Assembly: GCA_000499405.2 (NCBI GenBank)
Contig: HG738137.1
Location: 5,394,001-5,458,000, forward strand
Direction of reading: 5' to 3'
From: Onchocerca volvulus
Lineage: Eukaryota; Nematoda; Chromadorea; Rhabditida; Onchocercidae
Length of the DNA stretch: 64,000 bases
Positions 26,455-53,067 of the stretch are shown piece after piece (position 1 is the stretch's first letter; the number at the start of each line of letters is the position of its first letter). A program made the position numbers and the translations under genes. The notes beneath the pieces are model-generated. The model was not told the DNA's origin, made no database searches, and worked only from the letters and a program-made list of their open reading frames with translations.

Positions 26455-28937
26455 TCAACCTTCTCGGAATGCAAAACAAGATATCATTTTGTTGTGACCT
26501 TGATACTGGCGCACTATCTGCAATATAAATGAACTTATGAACTTATTTGTAATTTTTATCTAATATTTGAAAAACAAAACAGAACAAGAGCAGAAATACG
26601 GATATACTTCGTCAGTCTCAAGATTCCACAACCTCAACTGACAACCAGATATAGTGAAAAGATATTTCGAATCGGATGTAAAAGCACAATCCCAAACCCA
26701 TTGTGATTCCATCTAAAATAAATGAACTAATCAGTCAGAAAATGACTGATCTCTTTGATAGGCATCCACTATAATCTGAGCTCTATTTTAAGCGTACTTG
26801 AAATTACATTTTGAATATGAACTACTTTTATAACATTATTTATAATTCATTTCCTTTTAGTCTATAGAAATCGAAAAATCGAACGCCTTTAATTTAACTA
26901 AACAAAAACATAAATAGTCTTGTACACGACAAATAATTCATACCTTCACCTAAATAATCAAAGGAGATTCACTAATTGACAACTATTGAAGAAGAAAAAA
27001 TGTTAAAATACTTTTTCTAGATGAACTGTTTTTGTTAAATCAGACGCAACGAAAAGAGATTTTGCGGGTTTCGTAATATTTGCAATATCCCACAGGTGTA
27101 CATAACCATCAGCGCCCGTTGTTGCAAAATATTTATAATCAGGCGAATAGTGACATTTCAAAGCATATTTTGAATGAGCAGCAATTTTTGATTTCTGCTG
27201 CCTGAATAAGATCAATCCAAAGAAACTCCGCAAAAAGAGCCTCAGGAATTCTTAGCTTTAAATAAAAATTTAACAATACTCTTAGTTAAGTTCTACAATA
27301 CGCAATATTATTAATTCTTTAATAGCATTCATTATAATGATAAGGCATATGAAAAAGGAAACAGTTTTTTTATAAGTGATCATCTTAAACAAATTACCTC
27401 TCTAAAAGTAGCTCAAATATTATCGATAATTAATTCAAATTATCTTCTCTTCTGATTAAAAGTCTCACTATATTTGATCAAAAACATACAGTGTAAGGCC
27501 AGTGGTGGATGTAGCACCAAGTTCCGGCAATGTTGATATTGACCACATTATGACTTTTCCTTTATTTGTTACTCCGATAAGTGTGTCAGCAGTTCTATTG
27601 ATATCAACATAAGTAATATGTTCAAATATGTCGAGGTTCAAGTTCGGAAATATATCGCTGACCTCACGTCGTACATCCCAAAAATACAACGCTCCGGAAA
27701 TGTCTGATATAATTAGAGTTACTTGATTTGGATGGATAACAATACAATTTACTGCAGAGTTGACCTGAAATATGGGAGAAAGGAAAAAAGGATTTTTTTA
27801 TAATATTTTCTTTCGGTTTTTGTATGTGTGCACAATTATATCACTTGAGTTGATTTCATGATTATTTAAACTGTCTATTTATTATGTCTTACATCGATCG
27901 ATTTTACCTCTAATGTAAAAAGGCGCAGAAACTAAAGTTGTGGAGTTGCATTCCCTCAGCACAGAAAATATAAGCGAATCGTAATACTATCAACTATTTG
28001 AACATAAATCAGAACTTTAAAAAATTGTTTTACAAGTAAAGTTTTGAAATTATCATTGTTTTCTTTTCCTAAAACCTACTCATCCTTGATAATTTCTTTC
28101 TTTTTTTTTTTTTAAATTCGCTCTCCAAATTCTAGATAATGAATAATACTTATAGCGAGAATACACTCTGTTTTGAGCCATTCTTCAACTCTCGCTATGA
28201 ATAGTGTTTCTTATCTCTTTTGCAGTGCCATTAATTGAAGGATGGTTACAAATAGATGAACTATGATTGAGACATATATATATATACAACCAATGTATGA
28301 ATTTGAGTTGTTTCAATATTTAATTTGTAAATATCGAAAAAATTTCATGAAAAGTTTATTTAGAATGATAAATAAAATATAACTCACTTGAAAAGCTCTT
28401 CGACAATGCAAAGAAGAACGGAAATCCCAGATCTTCACAGAACAGTCTTCACCACCAGTGTAAAACCACTTGCAACGATCATCGAAACCGATCGCTGTCA
28501 CATTTTTGGTCATTGTATCACATGAAGTTGTCAGTGTTGGAGGGGACACCTAAAGGGATACCTAAAGGATACCTGAACAGTCTAAAACCGAAACATACCT
28601 TTTCCAATTTTACCTTCTCCCTAAACTCATTCACACTTTTTCTATGCACTCCCATTTTTTCTGATCCCTTCATTTCAACCGCTCCTTATACTTTTCACAA
28701 GTTATTAGTACTAAATAATTGGTAAAACTGGCTCACTCCCAAATTATAGATTCGGACATGTTGCCAGCCAGCAATCGCCAGAAACGAGCCATTCGATGAA
28801 ATACGCATCGCATTAATTTGAGAGTCTTTGTGAATGAAATTTTCTCGTGCTTCACCTCTTGCAACATCCCAAAATCTAATACATTGATCATAACCAGCCG
28901 AAATTAAGAGTGGTTGAATTGCAGTCGGTTCTTCCAA
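26455..28937 (-). CDS. mlst-8: TOR complex WD40-repeat subunit LST8 (mLST8/GbetaL); 5' end unresolved
   Basis: LST8 is a seven-blade WD40 propeller that binds and stabilises the TOR kinase domain in TORC1 and TORC2. Six exons were traced: 28737-28937, 28388-28549, 27490-27764, 27012-27201, 26608-26712 and 26455-26517. All junctions keep frame and total about 330 residues (human mLST8 326). Diagnostic phrases are ISAGYDQCIRFWDV, HKDSQINAMRIS, WFYTGGEDCSVKIWD, IAAHSKYALKCHYSPD, ESQWVWDCAFTSDSKYLFT and YQGHNKMISCFAF, matching the human order blade by blade. The first coding codons are missing. The frame opens behind an acceptor (TTTTGTAG) with no ATG in that exon, so a short 5' exon must supply the start; it was not found with confidence. 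Neighbouring ROCK and the villin-type gene share a C. elegans cosmid name with this gene. Confidence 0.94.
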
Positions 28938-30866
28938 GTGTTCTACAAAACTTCAAATTTTCCGACTCCCTTAGTTAATAAAAAAAATATCCAGATTTCT
29001 TTAAACAATAATAATATTTTTTACAATTATAATCATATATTTAATAGATTTTATGGACCATGTATATAACTATACATTTTTAAATTTAATTATGATAAGA
29101 TTGATTTTCATCAACAAAATCAAAGTATCTCGTGAAGAACTCGGATACCACGGTACTTTTGTATCCTTCCTACCAACAGTTTTTCCGAGCGAAGTTATCA
29201 ATACATCCTCACAAACTACCACTCGATCAAAATGGCAGAGGTTGTTTCAGTGAAAAAATGATTAAAAATATCCCAGCTGGCATGTTACCATGCCTCAAAA
29301 TATTTCAGTGGGAATTGAGCGCTAAAGTACTGAAACATTTTCATTCAAATTATTACCACCCACTTCGTAAGGGGGAAAAAAAAAAAACAAAAATAGAAGC
29401 CAATCCATTTAATCCAAGCATAAGACATTACCTAAATAATGTGATCCCGCAACTAGATTTTTAGCATCCATATTTAAACAAATTATAATCAAACAGTTTC
29501 TCTTCGTTTCCCTCGTCAAATAAACATAGTTGAAAAACAACTGATCAAAATATCAGCTCTGAAAAAAATCTGGATAATTGAACAAACTAAATGAGACAAT
29601 AATAAAGAAGTTTGCATTTCTACGAATACTTCGGATTTTCAAGAATAAAATCTAGTAAATTTGAAAAAGTACTGAATGAGGTTCCGTACTAATTTCAAAA
29701 AGAAGTGAAACAATATAAAAAATATTTATTAACTTGAGACTATGATGAGAAATTGCAATGTAATACAATGAATTACAAAATAATATTGCCTATCATTGAA
29801 TAGCAGTAATTGGAGTTAACTCCATTAAAAAATGAAAGAGCAAATGTCTTTTTGTGCTTACAGAGATTGGCTCGCGTTAATGATATTTCTGATAAATCCA
29901 ATTATTGAAAAAAAGCATTTACTGGATAATTAGAATTACAGATCTAGAAAGAAATTTACATGTTAATAACATTTATTACTTGGCAATGAAATTCGAATGA
30001 CATGACGTGAAAATAATATAACGATTCTCGAATCCGGTTTAGTGTTCCTGAATACACAAAAGCTGATCTCTGTAGTGAATTACAATAGACGAAAAAGAAA
30101 GCTCAAAAATAAGTGGTTCAAGCACGATCATGAATGATATGAAGAAGGAAGATAGTGAAATCTGTGAAATTAGGGAAAGGATCAAATAAAAGCTACAGCT
30201 AACTAAAAGATTCCCATTTCACAAAAAAAAAAAAAAATTGTTTAAATCTTGGAGTTGAAATTTTTTCAATAAATGAAAGTTTCTTGATGAATTTAGTGTC
30301 CTTGTCATCAAAATTAAATTCACTGTAAATTTGGAAATGCACTTAACTGAAAAAAACATACACAGGACTTTACTGACAAAAAGTTATGAAAAATAATTTA
30401 AAAAAGAAAAAACTAATTAGAAATGCAAAAAAAAGTTACCGACAGATTTCAAAAATAAGTTACACAAATCTTCACATCTCTCGAGCTGAAAGGCATTGAA
30501 AATTAAGGAGATTCTTTATTTAAACAGTAAGACAAATCATTAAAACTGGAAGAAAACAACAAATCGCAATATTCATAACAATTATGAAAAACATATAAAA
30601 CAAGTGAAGGCATCTAAAAGGCAGAATTAAAGGAAAGAACAAACGTAAGAATGATATGAATTGTGAAGGCAACAGAAAAAAGATGACCCAGCAAAAAGAT
30701 GAAATTGAATTTCCATTGTATTCAACTGTGTGAAGCTAAAATAATGAAATAAATCAAGAATTTATTTGGAGTTCTGTAAGGATCGAAATGAAAACAAACT
30801 ACAATTTATACTGATGATATCCGAATAATCTGTGCTTGAAAAAAATATTAAGGTTGGGTAACTTTA
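28938..30866. other. Intergenic region between LST8 and ROCK
   Basis: About 1.9 kb, AT-rich. It should contain the undetected first LST8 exon and promoter and the ROCK 3' UTR. A plus-strand open stretch at 29132-29464 has no domain and a composition like the surrounding spacer, so it was not called. Confidence 0.5.
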
Positions 30867-39659
<8,793 letters not shown>

Positions 39660-40874
39660 TTCGTCTGCAAATCATTTTTATTCTATTTTCGAATGTATTC
39701 CCAACAAAATAACGCCTATCATTTCTGAATAATTTTATTGTCAAAACCAATCCAACATGCGTAGTAAGATTGCTAACGATGATTATACATGAACCTTAGC
39801 CTGAGTTCCATGGCATTGATTGAGATCATATAAAATCTAGAAAACATCGACACAAAAAAACAACATTTCCGTGTCCTTTTTAGTATATCATGAAGATTTT
39901 GGAAATGAAATTTTGCCTAAAAGCATTAAAAATATATAAATACCGCTTTCACCAGACCCAGTGCGGGAAGCACAATAAGCAGCGCCAACAAATCATTCGA
40001 GCATAATCATGAAATATCCCTTTCCTTGTGGATGAAATAATATTCAGATTCAAATAGTTACGAAGACTTCCACCTTCTTTAAACACTTTGATATCGGTAA
40101 AAGAGTATCTAAGGTAGGACCGAGCGATGTATTCCATATCAACTGCTTCATATCTATGTCCTCCCACCAAAATCGAGATTTAAAACTTAAATAAAACGTA
40201 GATAATGTACAAAAGCTTAGGAAGGATAAACAACTAACAGGGAATAGTGTTTCTCCTTATGTTACACTCTGCCATTTCCTCCGATGTAGGTGAATTATAA
40301 ATATCCAAACACTTTTAAAGAAAATAACTCACTTTTGAATTAGAATCTTTTCCGGCACGAGAGAATATGAACAACAAATTTATTTTACAATCGAAATATA
40401 GATAAAAAAGGGAATTCAGAATACACAGCATGAAATCAAAAATCGAAATATCAAAGTACATGTAAAAACAATTTAAGAAACGATTAAAAATTTAATAATA
40501 ATATTGATTTAAATAAATCTGGGAAAGCAGTTCACAGATTGTGAGGGTGTGTAACGTAGACTTTTTTTTTGTTCTATTCAATTTTATCAAAAGTAAATGA
40601 TTATTTCCAGATTCCATTGCATATCGATGTCAATTAATAAACTTGTGAGAATTTAAACTAAGCAAGACAAAAAGTTAAAAGAACATATAAAACGAGAAAC
40701 AAACAATGAAATTTTCCAAGAACATCATCTTTCAAAAACCTTAATTCACAATATTCCCGCTTCTTAATTAAAAATTTTCATGTTTCTAAATGATAAAATT
40801 TCAAGGACAATAATCCAAAGCATTATATAATAATGAGAGAATAAAAATGATGTTCTTATAAGAATAAGAATATA
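39660..40874. other. Intergenic region between ROCK and the INO80-like gene
   Basis: About 1.2 kb. It should hold the ROCK 5' UTR and promoter and the 3' UTR of the upstream gene. A minus-strand frame at 39949-40170 begins without an ATG and matches no family I know; it may be UTR or a chance frame. The space is too short to hold the missing INO80 ATPase domain. Confidence 0.5.
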
Positions 40875-42840
40875 TCAGCTCTGTTTAGGCTTAAGACCAT
40901 ACTTTTCCTTTATCCTATCTTGATGTTCTGGAAATAAATCATGATTGCTTAGTAAGCCAGCACCATAATACGTATACTGAGAATTGAGAACATTGATGTG
41001 ATAAGTTTTCTGCAATTTTCGTCGTCGACGATGCAACTGAAAAAAACCTTGAAGACTTTTATATTGAAATAATGAATGATCAATGAAGTTTATTTTTCTC
41101 AACAGTCTTAAGGCCCAGAAGTTCAACAACTATAATCAAATAAGTAATATAAAATGACAAGTGAAAAAAATTGCAAAAAAAAAAACAAATTAAGAATCAC
41201 TCAAAAAATTAATTATTCGAAGGAAGCAAATATATAAATGAAGCTTCCATCCCAAAATGAAATCAATGCAAACTACCAACTTAATTTTTCAATTTAAATC
41301 TGTACATTTACAGGCTTTTTTGCTATGATGAATCCCTCAAAAAAGTCATCAAATAAGTAAACGGATGAATTAATAAACTATTGGCTTATAAAAAAAAAAA
41401 AAACTCCGTAAAATTTTTTTTCCAGATACATTCTTATGATTCGGTAGTAATTATTTTTATGACTAATACGCATTCAAATTATTCCTTATCCAACTGTTAA
41501 CGCAGAAAAATATTCCAAGAAAAAAAAAAAAATTATAGAAAATGAAAAGATATATAGAAATGTTGAAAGAGTCGAACGACATAGTTCTTTGATATGATGA
41601 ACTGCATTTCTAAAAAATGTTTGTAAAAATTTCGATGATTGATAGAAATGATTTTTACTGAAATATTATTACATTATAGTAAATTTCAAAATTTTACAAA
41701 GAGTAAAGTTTTAAGGAAATAGTAGCATTCTAGCTATAATTTTCTAAATTCATTCGTAATCTACTGATTGTCACATATGAACAATGCTTCATGACTAACA
41801 TGAAACTCTGATTCAAGACAAAAGGATATTTGAATAGTAGCACTTAGACTTTTCTACTTTTCTATGATGCAAATTCATATCTCTATTTATATTGAGATTC
41901 GAATAAGTTTAAGTTTTCGGAGAATTCACAGATATGATAAACTAGATGGCCGTTACGTTTCTCAAGGATATACAAATAATATACTAGCTGCTGTACTAGA
42001 TGCGTTTTTTATCAATCTTTTTTAATGGCTCAAGATTTGATAGAAGCATGCTTGCGTTTAAGGCCAGACAGAATAATAATTGGTGAACTACGTGGAGCAG
42101 AAGTTTTTAGTTTCCTTAGAGCAATGAACATTGGTCACTCAGGGTCAATATCAACTCTTCGTGCAGCTTTAAAAAAATTTTTCCTTTAAGGTAGTGCAAA
42201 AAATTTTAAATACCAAAATCACTGACGTGAAACACTTTTGAGACAAGATATTTAAAGGTGACTAAATACAATAGAACTTAATAAATAACAAACTTTACAA
42301 ATTTTCTATATGAAAATAAGATGAACCTTTAAAATAGTATGCAAATCGTTGAGAGTGAATGGAAATTCGCCATCGGAATCTGAGTCAGATTCCTCGAGCA
42401 GAATTTCCTGAATCCATTTTCGTTTCCTCAAAGTTTTAAAATTATATAGCTGACTAACAGCAGTTTTTCGTTCTTCATCTGTTGCCCATAGAGAACGTAC
42501 TGAGAACATACTGGCGATATTGTGGCGAACTTTGATTGGCGAACCAGGGTATGGCAAAATCGAAGTGCCCGGAACTCTAGAAATAGGAGAGATTTCGAAC
42601 ATTTGTCATTTTGGAAACAGCTGAACAATGACTGCAAGAAAAATTGAAATCAAATCGCTATTCTAATTCCAAATAAATACTTTATTGGCTGAGTTAATAA
42701 TTCTTCCAGTTGATGCACAAATCGCGTCAGATCTAACATTTTATGTAATCTTTGCATTCGCAGTGACTCGGCTGCAGTATTTCTTGATCCATTGTCTACC
42801 ACAGGTTTACCGACTTCCAGTCGTTCTACACTCGATGTAT
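40875..42840 (-). CDS. Protein with the INO80 N-terminal conserved region only (no ATPase); 5' end unresolved
   Basis: Three exons (42681-42840, 42327-42576, 40875-41036) join in frame to at least 190 residues. The first gives LRMQRLHKMLDLTRFVHQLE, like the LDHFLRQ helix near the human INO80 N-terminus. The second gives LYNFKTLRKRKWIQEILLEE followed by a Ser/Asp-rich acidic run and LNDLHTILK. The third gives LHRRRRKLQKTYH, then QYTYYGAGLLSNHDLFPEHQ, and stops after KPKQS. Human INO80 has the same order: LYNFSKLKKSRKWLKSILL, an acidic run, HNMLRLHKYKK, then QQYQYYSAGLLSTYDPF. In human INO80 this lies before the HSA and Snf2 ATPase domains, and the N-terminal region recruits metazoan-specific subunits. 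Here a stop follows at once. The first coding exon is uncertain: a 10-base exon near 42900 (ATG TCA TTA T) would fit the phase but is speculative. A VirB11-like fragment sits in the second intron. Confidence 0.75.
41909..42189 (+). pseudogene. virB11: VirB11 fragment of Wolbachia type (nuclear bacterial insert)
   Basis: From 42025 to 42189 an ATG-initiated 54-codon frame contains AQDLIEACLRLRPDRIIIGE, then LRGAEVFSFLRAMN and GHSGSISTL. This is the Walker B and His-box part of VirB11, the hexameric ATPase of type IV secretion; the usual motif ends GHPGSISTLHAD. The match to Wolbachia/Rickettsiales VirB11 as I remember it covers about 46 residues and breaks down after STL, where HAD is replaced by RAA and the frame stops. 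Walker A and the rest of the protein are absent, so it cannot work as an ATPase. Immediately upstream (41909-42023) another open plus-strand frame includes RYDKLDGRYVSQGYTNNI, which might be a displaced VirB11 C-terminal end; this is weak. The fragment lies in an intron of a worm gene on the opposite strand, so it is nuclear and not endosymbiont contamination, unless the assembly is wrong. Confidence 0.82.
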
Positions 42841-43802
42841 CTGAATTCAGACAGATCAGATAGATCAGTTATTGAAATCTTGGAATATCTACATAATGAC
42901 ATTTAAAGAATTTATCCATGTATTGAATTATCAGTCGGGAATGAAAGAGTTCCCCAAGAAGGAAGGCATCAACGGCATAAACCAAGCCGAGAAGTATTCC
43001 TTCAATAAATCCCTCATTTAAAAAAGTACGACTGACCTGTTTTCACAGTAATGTAACGATGACGGCAAATAATGAATGAATACATTAAAGTGATAAATAA
43101 ACATTAGAACTTAACCTTGCTGTCTGCTTGAATCCATTACACATCCAATGACTTCTTCATGCATTATTTCCCAGCCGCTGTGCTAATGCAGCATTCCCAC
43201 GAAATCTTTTTCAACGCTATTGTGCTGCAGTCTGAATAACAAGTTACCGTTCAAAGCGGGATTTTAAAAACGACAGTTTGAATTCATTGAGAAGTGGACT
43301 GACGGTACTGGCCAGCATGAACTGATGGTATTGATCAGCCACGACAAGCACTGGGATGACAGATGTTAGAGGCGAACTAAATCTGAATTATTTCAAAATT
43401 GAATCGATCCATCCCATTTCAGTTTATTTATGAGTCAAGAACTATACCTGAGCGTGTCATATCAGCGAAGATGACATTATTTACTATCCAAGAATTGCAA
43501 GTTGTATTCCGTTTTTAGAGATAGGTAAGACATTTTTTATTTCAGTGAGGAGCTTTGACAATACAACTTCTCCAGTACAAACACCGGATGAAAAAAGAAA
43601 AAAAGGAAGAGTTTTTCCCACCAAAAGAAAAGGGAAAAACAAATGTAAAAATATGACATAAAGAGATGAAGATGACGATGAAGATGCGATAAAGATGCGA
43701 TGAAGATGACAATAATAATCCCTATGTACAACAAATACATTAAATTTAATAAAAAGAAAATCACAAAATCTGAGCAAGTGATAAGTTGAAACAATGATGA
43801 TT
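42841..43802. other. Region between the INO80-like gene and BLM, with an unassigned less AT-rich block
   Basis: About 1 kb, noticeably less AT-rich than other spacers. Open frames occur on both strands at 42920-43040, 43240-43380 and 43480-43590. Minus-strand examples are FLNEGFIEGILLGLVYAVDA and VIPVLVVADQYHQFMLAS. No single frame continues and no family is recognised. It should also include the first exon of the INO80-like gene and the BLM 3' UTR. Confidence 0.4.
43664..43710. repeat. GATGAAGATG-type short repeat downstream of BLM
   Basis: A run of imperfect GATGAAGATGAC and GATGCGATAAA units lies just past the BLM stop codon. On the minus strand it is a CATCTTCATC-type pyrimidine repeat. 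It is a simple-sequence tract in the 3' flank. Confidence 0.6.
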
Positions 43803-50100
<6,298 letters not shown>

Positions 50101-53067
50101 TGATCTGAAATTAGCACAACCTATTCCAGGCAACAAATCAATTACACATCCGGTAAAACCTCCCCGACTTTTCCCGCTTCCAACCTTTTTGAATGGGTTA
50201 CAAATTTTGGAGCGTTCTGAAAATTATTAAATCTCAAATCGGTAGAAATCTGATGTAGATATCAAGGTTGTCAAGAAGCTGTATGGTTGTTGTCAGACAA
50301 TCTTTTGTTAGAGTTGGATGAACTGTTTATAAGATATAGTTTGAAGAGATCCGCCATCTGTCGGGAACATATCGCTTTCTTAGTCTTTATAAATTCAGAT
50401 GTCCCCGAAGTTATCAGTAAATTGGTAGAAACAGATTGATTTCATCAAGCAAAGACTATAATTTTGAGAATAGTTGAGTGATTTTGCATCAAAACTATCA
50501 ATCACTTCAGTCTATCTCGTAACAATTGTATCAAATTGAAATTTTGATGGTAGCAAAAAATATAAAGCAACTAATTAACTAAATTCGATAGTACTTGCTA
50601 TCATTATGATACTCGCTTTATTGGAAACGATAATAAGGCTTGCTTAACAAGATGTAATGTGTTATTTGTCTAAGTTGTTGATCCGTATTTATCAGATCTG
50701 AGATCTACTGCATCACTTCTCTTCTCGAATCTGAGCATATCATCTTCACTGTCAACATTAAGAAAGGTTAAAGGGGAAATTAATAATAATCGAATACTGG
50801 CTTAATTGGAAATCAATTTAAGCTCTGAATTCCAGAACATCAAATTGTGAAAATCTCAAAGTGAATGGATGAATTGATGACTGTGTGTGATAGATTGCGA
50901 GAAATGATAAACCATTCCATAACATTTCTCACCGATCTATTCTATTGTGGCCCTTTTTTTGATCGAAGAGTATCACAAAAAAATTGATGGCAATTAAATA
51001 ATTAGGACGGACCTCGCGTATTGTTCTCATCTGTTTCTTTTTTTCTTTTCCTGAGTTCAAAGACTAGCCAACAATAGTAGGTCGTTTCTATCATAAAATA
51101 CTAATGAATAATCTCCGACACTTTTAAGTAAACGTTAAATTTTGAATAACTACAATCGATTAGAAACTATCATTTCCATCATCATAGCGAAATGACATGA
51201 CGATCAACAAGATAAGAAATACTAATCATTTACAATGAATTTTTCCATTTCTCTCCGCTAGTCAATTTGTAATCTATGCAATGTTAATATAATTGGATAA
51301 CAAACTAACAAGGACAATTCTCCAAGTGATAAGGGCTATCATTCGATTTACTTGTTCTGAATAAGTTTATTAGCTAGGCTTTTCAGTAAGGCAGTGATAT
51401 AAGCAAGTTTGTTATTGCATATATTTTTCTCTGAAATATGTCATTCAAGATATATGCGATCTTAAGAGAAAGAAAAAGATTTTTACCTTTTAACCTTACA
51501 AAGCTGCAGAAAAAAAAAACTTTTTTTGCTTACAATATAATGACTTGAATGATACTAATTAAACAGGCAAAAGTTCAAATTATAGACATCGACTCTTCTG
51601 TTGAGCATTTATACATTTCTTCACTTTTTTAAAGTTTAATTTTTTTTTTTTAATTACGAAAATGACTGTTTTAAGATAATAAAATGCAAATTAATCAATT
51701 TGTCAATAAAATATATTAATCAATTTGTCAGCTTATCTCAACTGTGACTTTTTTTATGCCTCAAAACAGGTCCATCAATTTGCGTTTGTTGAATTCGCCG
51801 ATCAATGTTTATAATATATATTACAAAATTAATGTTATAAATTGGGTCGGAAAAGAAATTTTTTGATTGGAATTATGAAAAACAAATGCCAAACACAAAA
51901 ATTCAAATAGAAGCAAAAGTAAATGGATTAATTACTGTTTTTTTTGAAACTGTGAATTCTTAGACCATGATAAATAACACTTGGTAATGTTCCAGGAAAT
52001 TTCAAAATATCTTCCATTTATAATTAAATCATAAGATTACAATAGTTACATTTCACGATGATTCAAGTACTTTCAAATTTATTGCTATCGTTTTGAAAAA
52101 AACTTTTTTTTTTTCGTTTCTCTTTTTCATTTTTCAAGAGAAAAATATTTCTTTGTGGAAAATTTCAAAGTTTGTAATTTTCTGATTTCTAAAACAGAAG
52201 GTAAAGTTTTCATATTTCCAAATACTTTTATAATGACGATTTTTAGAAATCTGGATGATCAGATCTAATTTCCTGCCCCTATTTTGACCTCAAACAGTCC
52301 GTGTTTCATTTATAACAGCTTATTTCCTGTAGCAAAAAAATTCCTTAATAGAATTACGTTTAGGTACAAGTAATCAAAACATTTGTGAAGTATTTGCTGA
52401 GCGGTTTCTTTTTTTAGATTATCTAGCAAGTCATCCCATTGTCGAAAAACAATATCTCGAAAAACTTTCCCGAATTTTCCTCTGTTTTATTATCTTGTTG
52501 ATTAATGGTTAATTAGTTTTGCTTAATTTTCTTTCCATTACTCTCCCATGCTTCTTCTACCGTAAATCTTTTATCTTTCCGTTTTTAAGAAGTACCAATG
52601 GCAACAGTCTTGCAGCTTTCGGAACAAATATTTTAACTTTTGTTTCTACAGGTATCTTAATCTGAGACAAAGGTGGAATAAAGAGGGAGAGAGAGAGATG
52701 GTTGGCTATGGGTGACAGGTGACAGGGACGATATCGAGAACGATGGACATCGGGCATCGATGGACGATGTCGCACGATGTCGCACTGATTGAGAAGCACT
52801 TTTTATGAAACCGCCCCTCCAACGATCCCGCCCTTTAGCGATTACTCAGCGAGGTGTCACCGACGGCTACACTATTGGTCGCCGCTTCTCATTTGGCTAT
52901 TCTCCTCCATTTATCATCTGAACATTGATCAGATCATCGTTCTTTTTCTTGGCTTGTTTTCTGGCGGACTTCTAATTAATTTTCAAACTTAAATTTGAAA
53001 ATTTCATAAAATTTGTTTAAAGTCGTTAGGTGACTCTTTGGTTTTCCCAGATATTCTTCATATATCA
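50101..53067. other. Divergent intergenic region between BLM and the villin-type gene
   Basis: Nearly 3 kb between two genes transcribed away from each other; it should hold both promoters. Most is AT-rich with no exon recognised. Near the villin-type gene (about 52670-52900) there is a GA-rich tract (GAGGGAGAGAGAGAG) and a less AT-rich segment with CG-containing repeats, probably promoter sequence. A minus-strand frame at 52557-52799 over this segment looks like chance. Confidence 0.55.
52764..52783. repeat. Perfect tandem repeat ACGATGTCGC x2 upstream of the villin-type gene
   Basis: Two exact adjacent copies of ACGATGTCGC, with related CGAT words nearby (GGGACGATATCGAG, GGCATCGATGG), about 290 bases before the start codon. 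Possibly protein-binding sites; nothing is known. Confidence 0.6.

Noticed and set aside
52557..52799. Minus-strand 80-codon frame upstream of the villin-type gene
   Set aside because: Runs through the GA-rich and CGAT repeats; the apparent peptide reflects the repeat, not a family.
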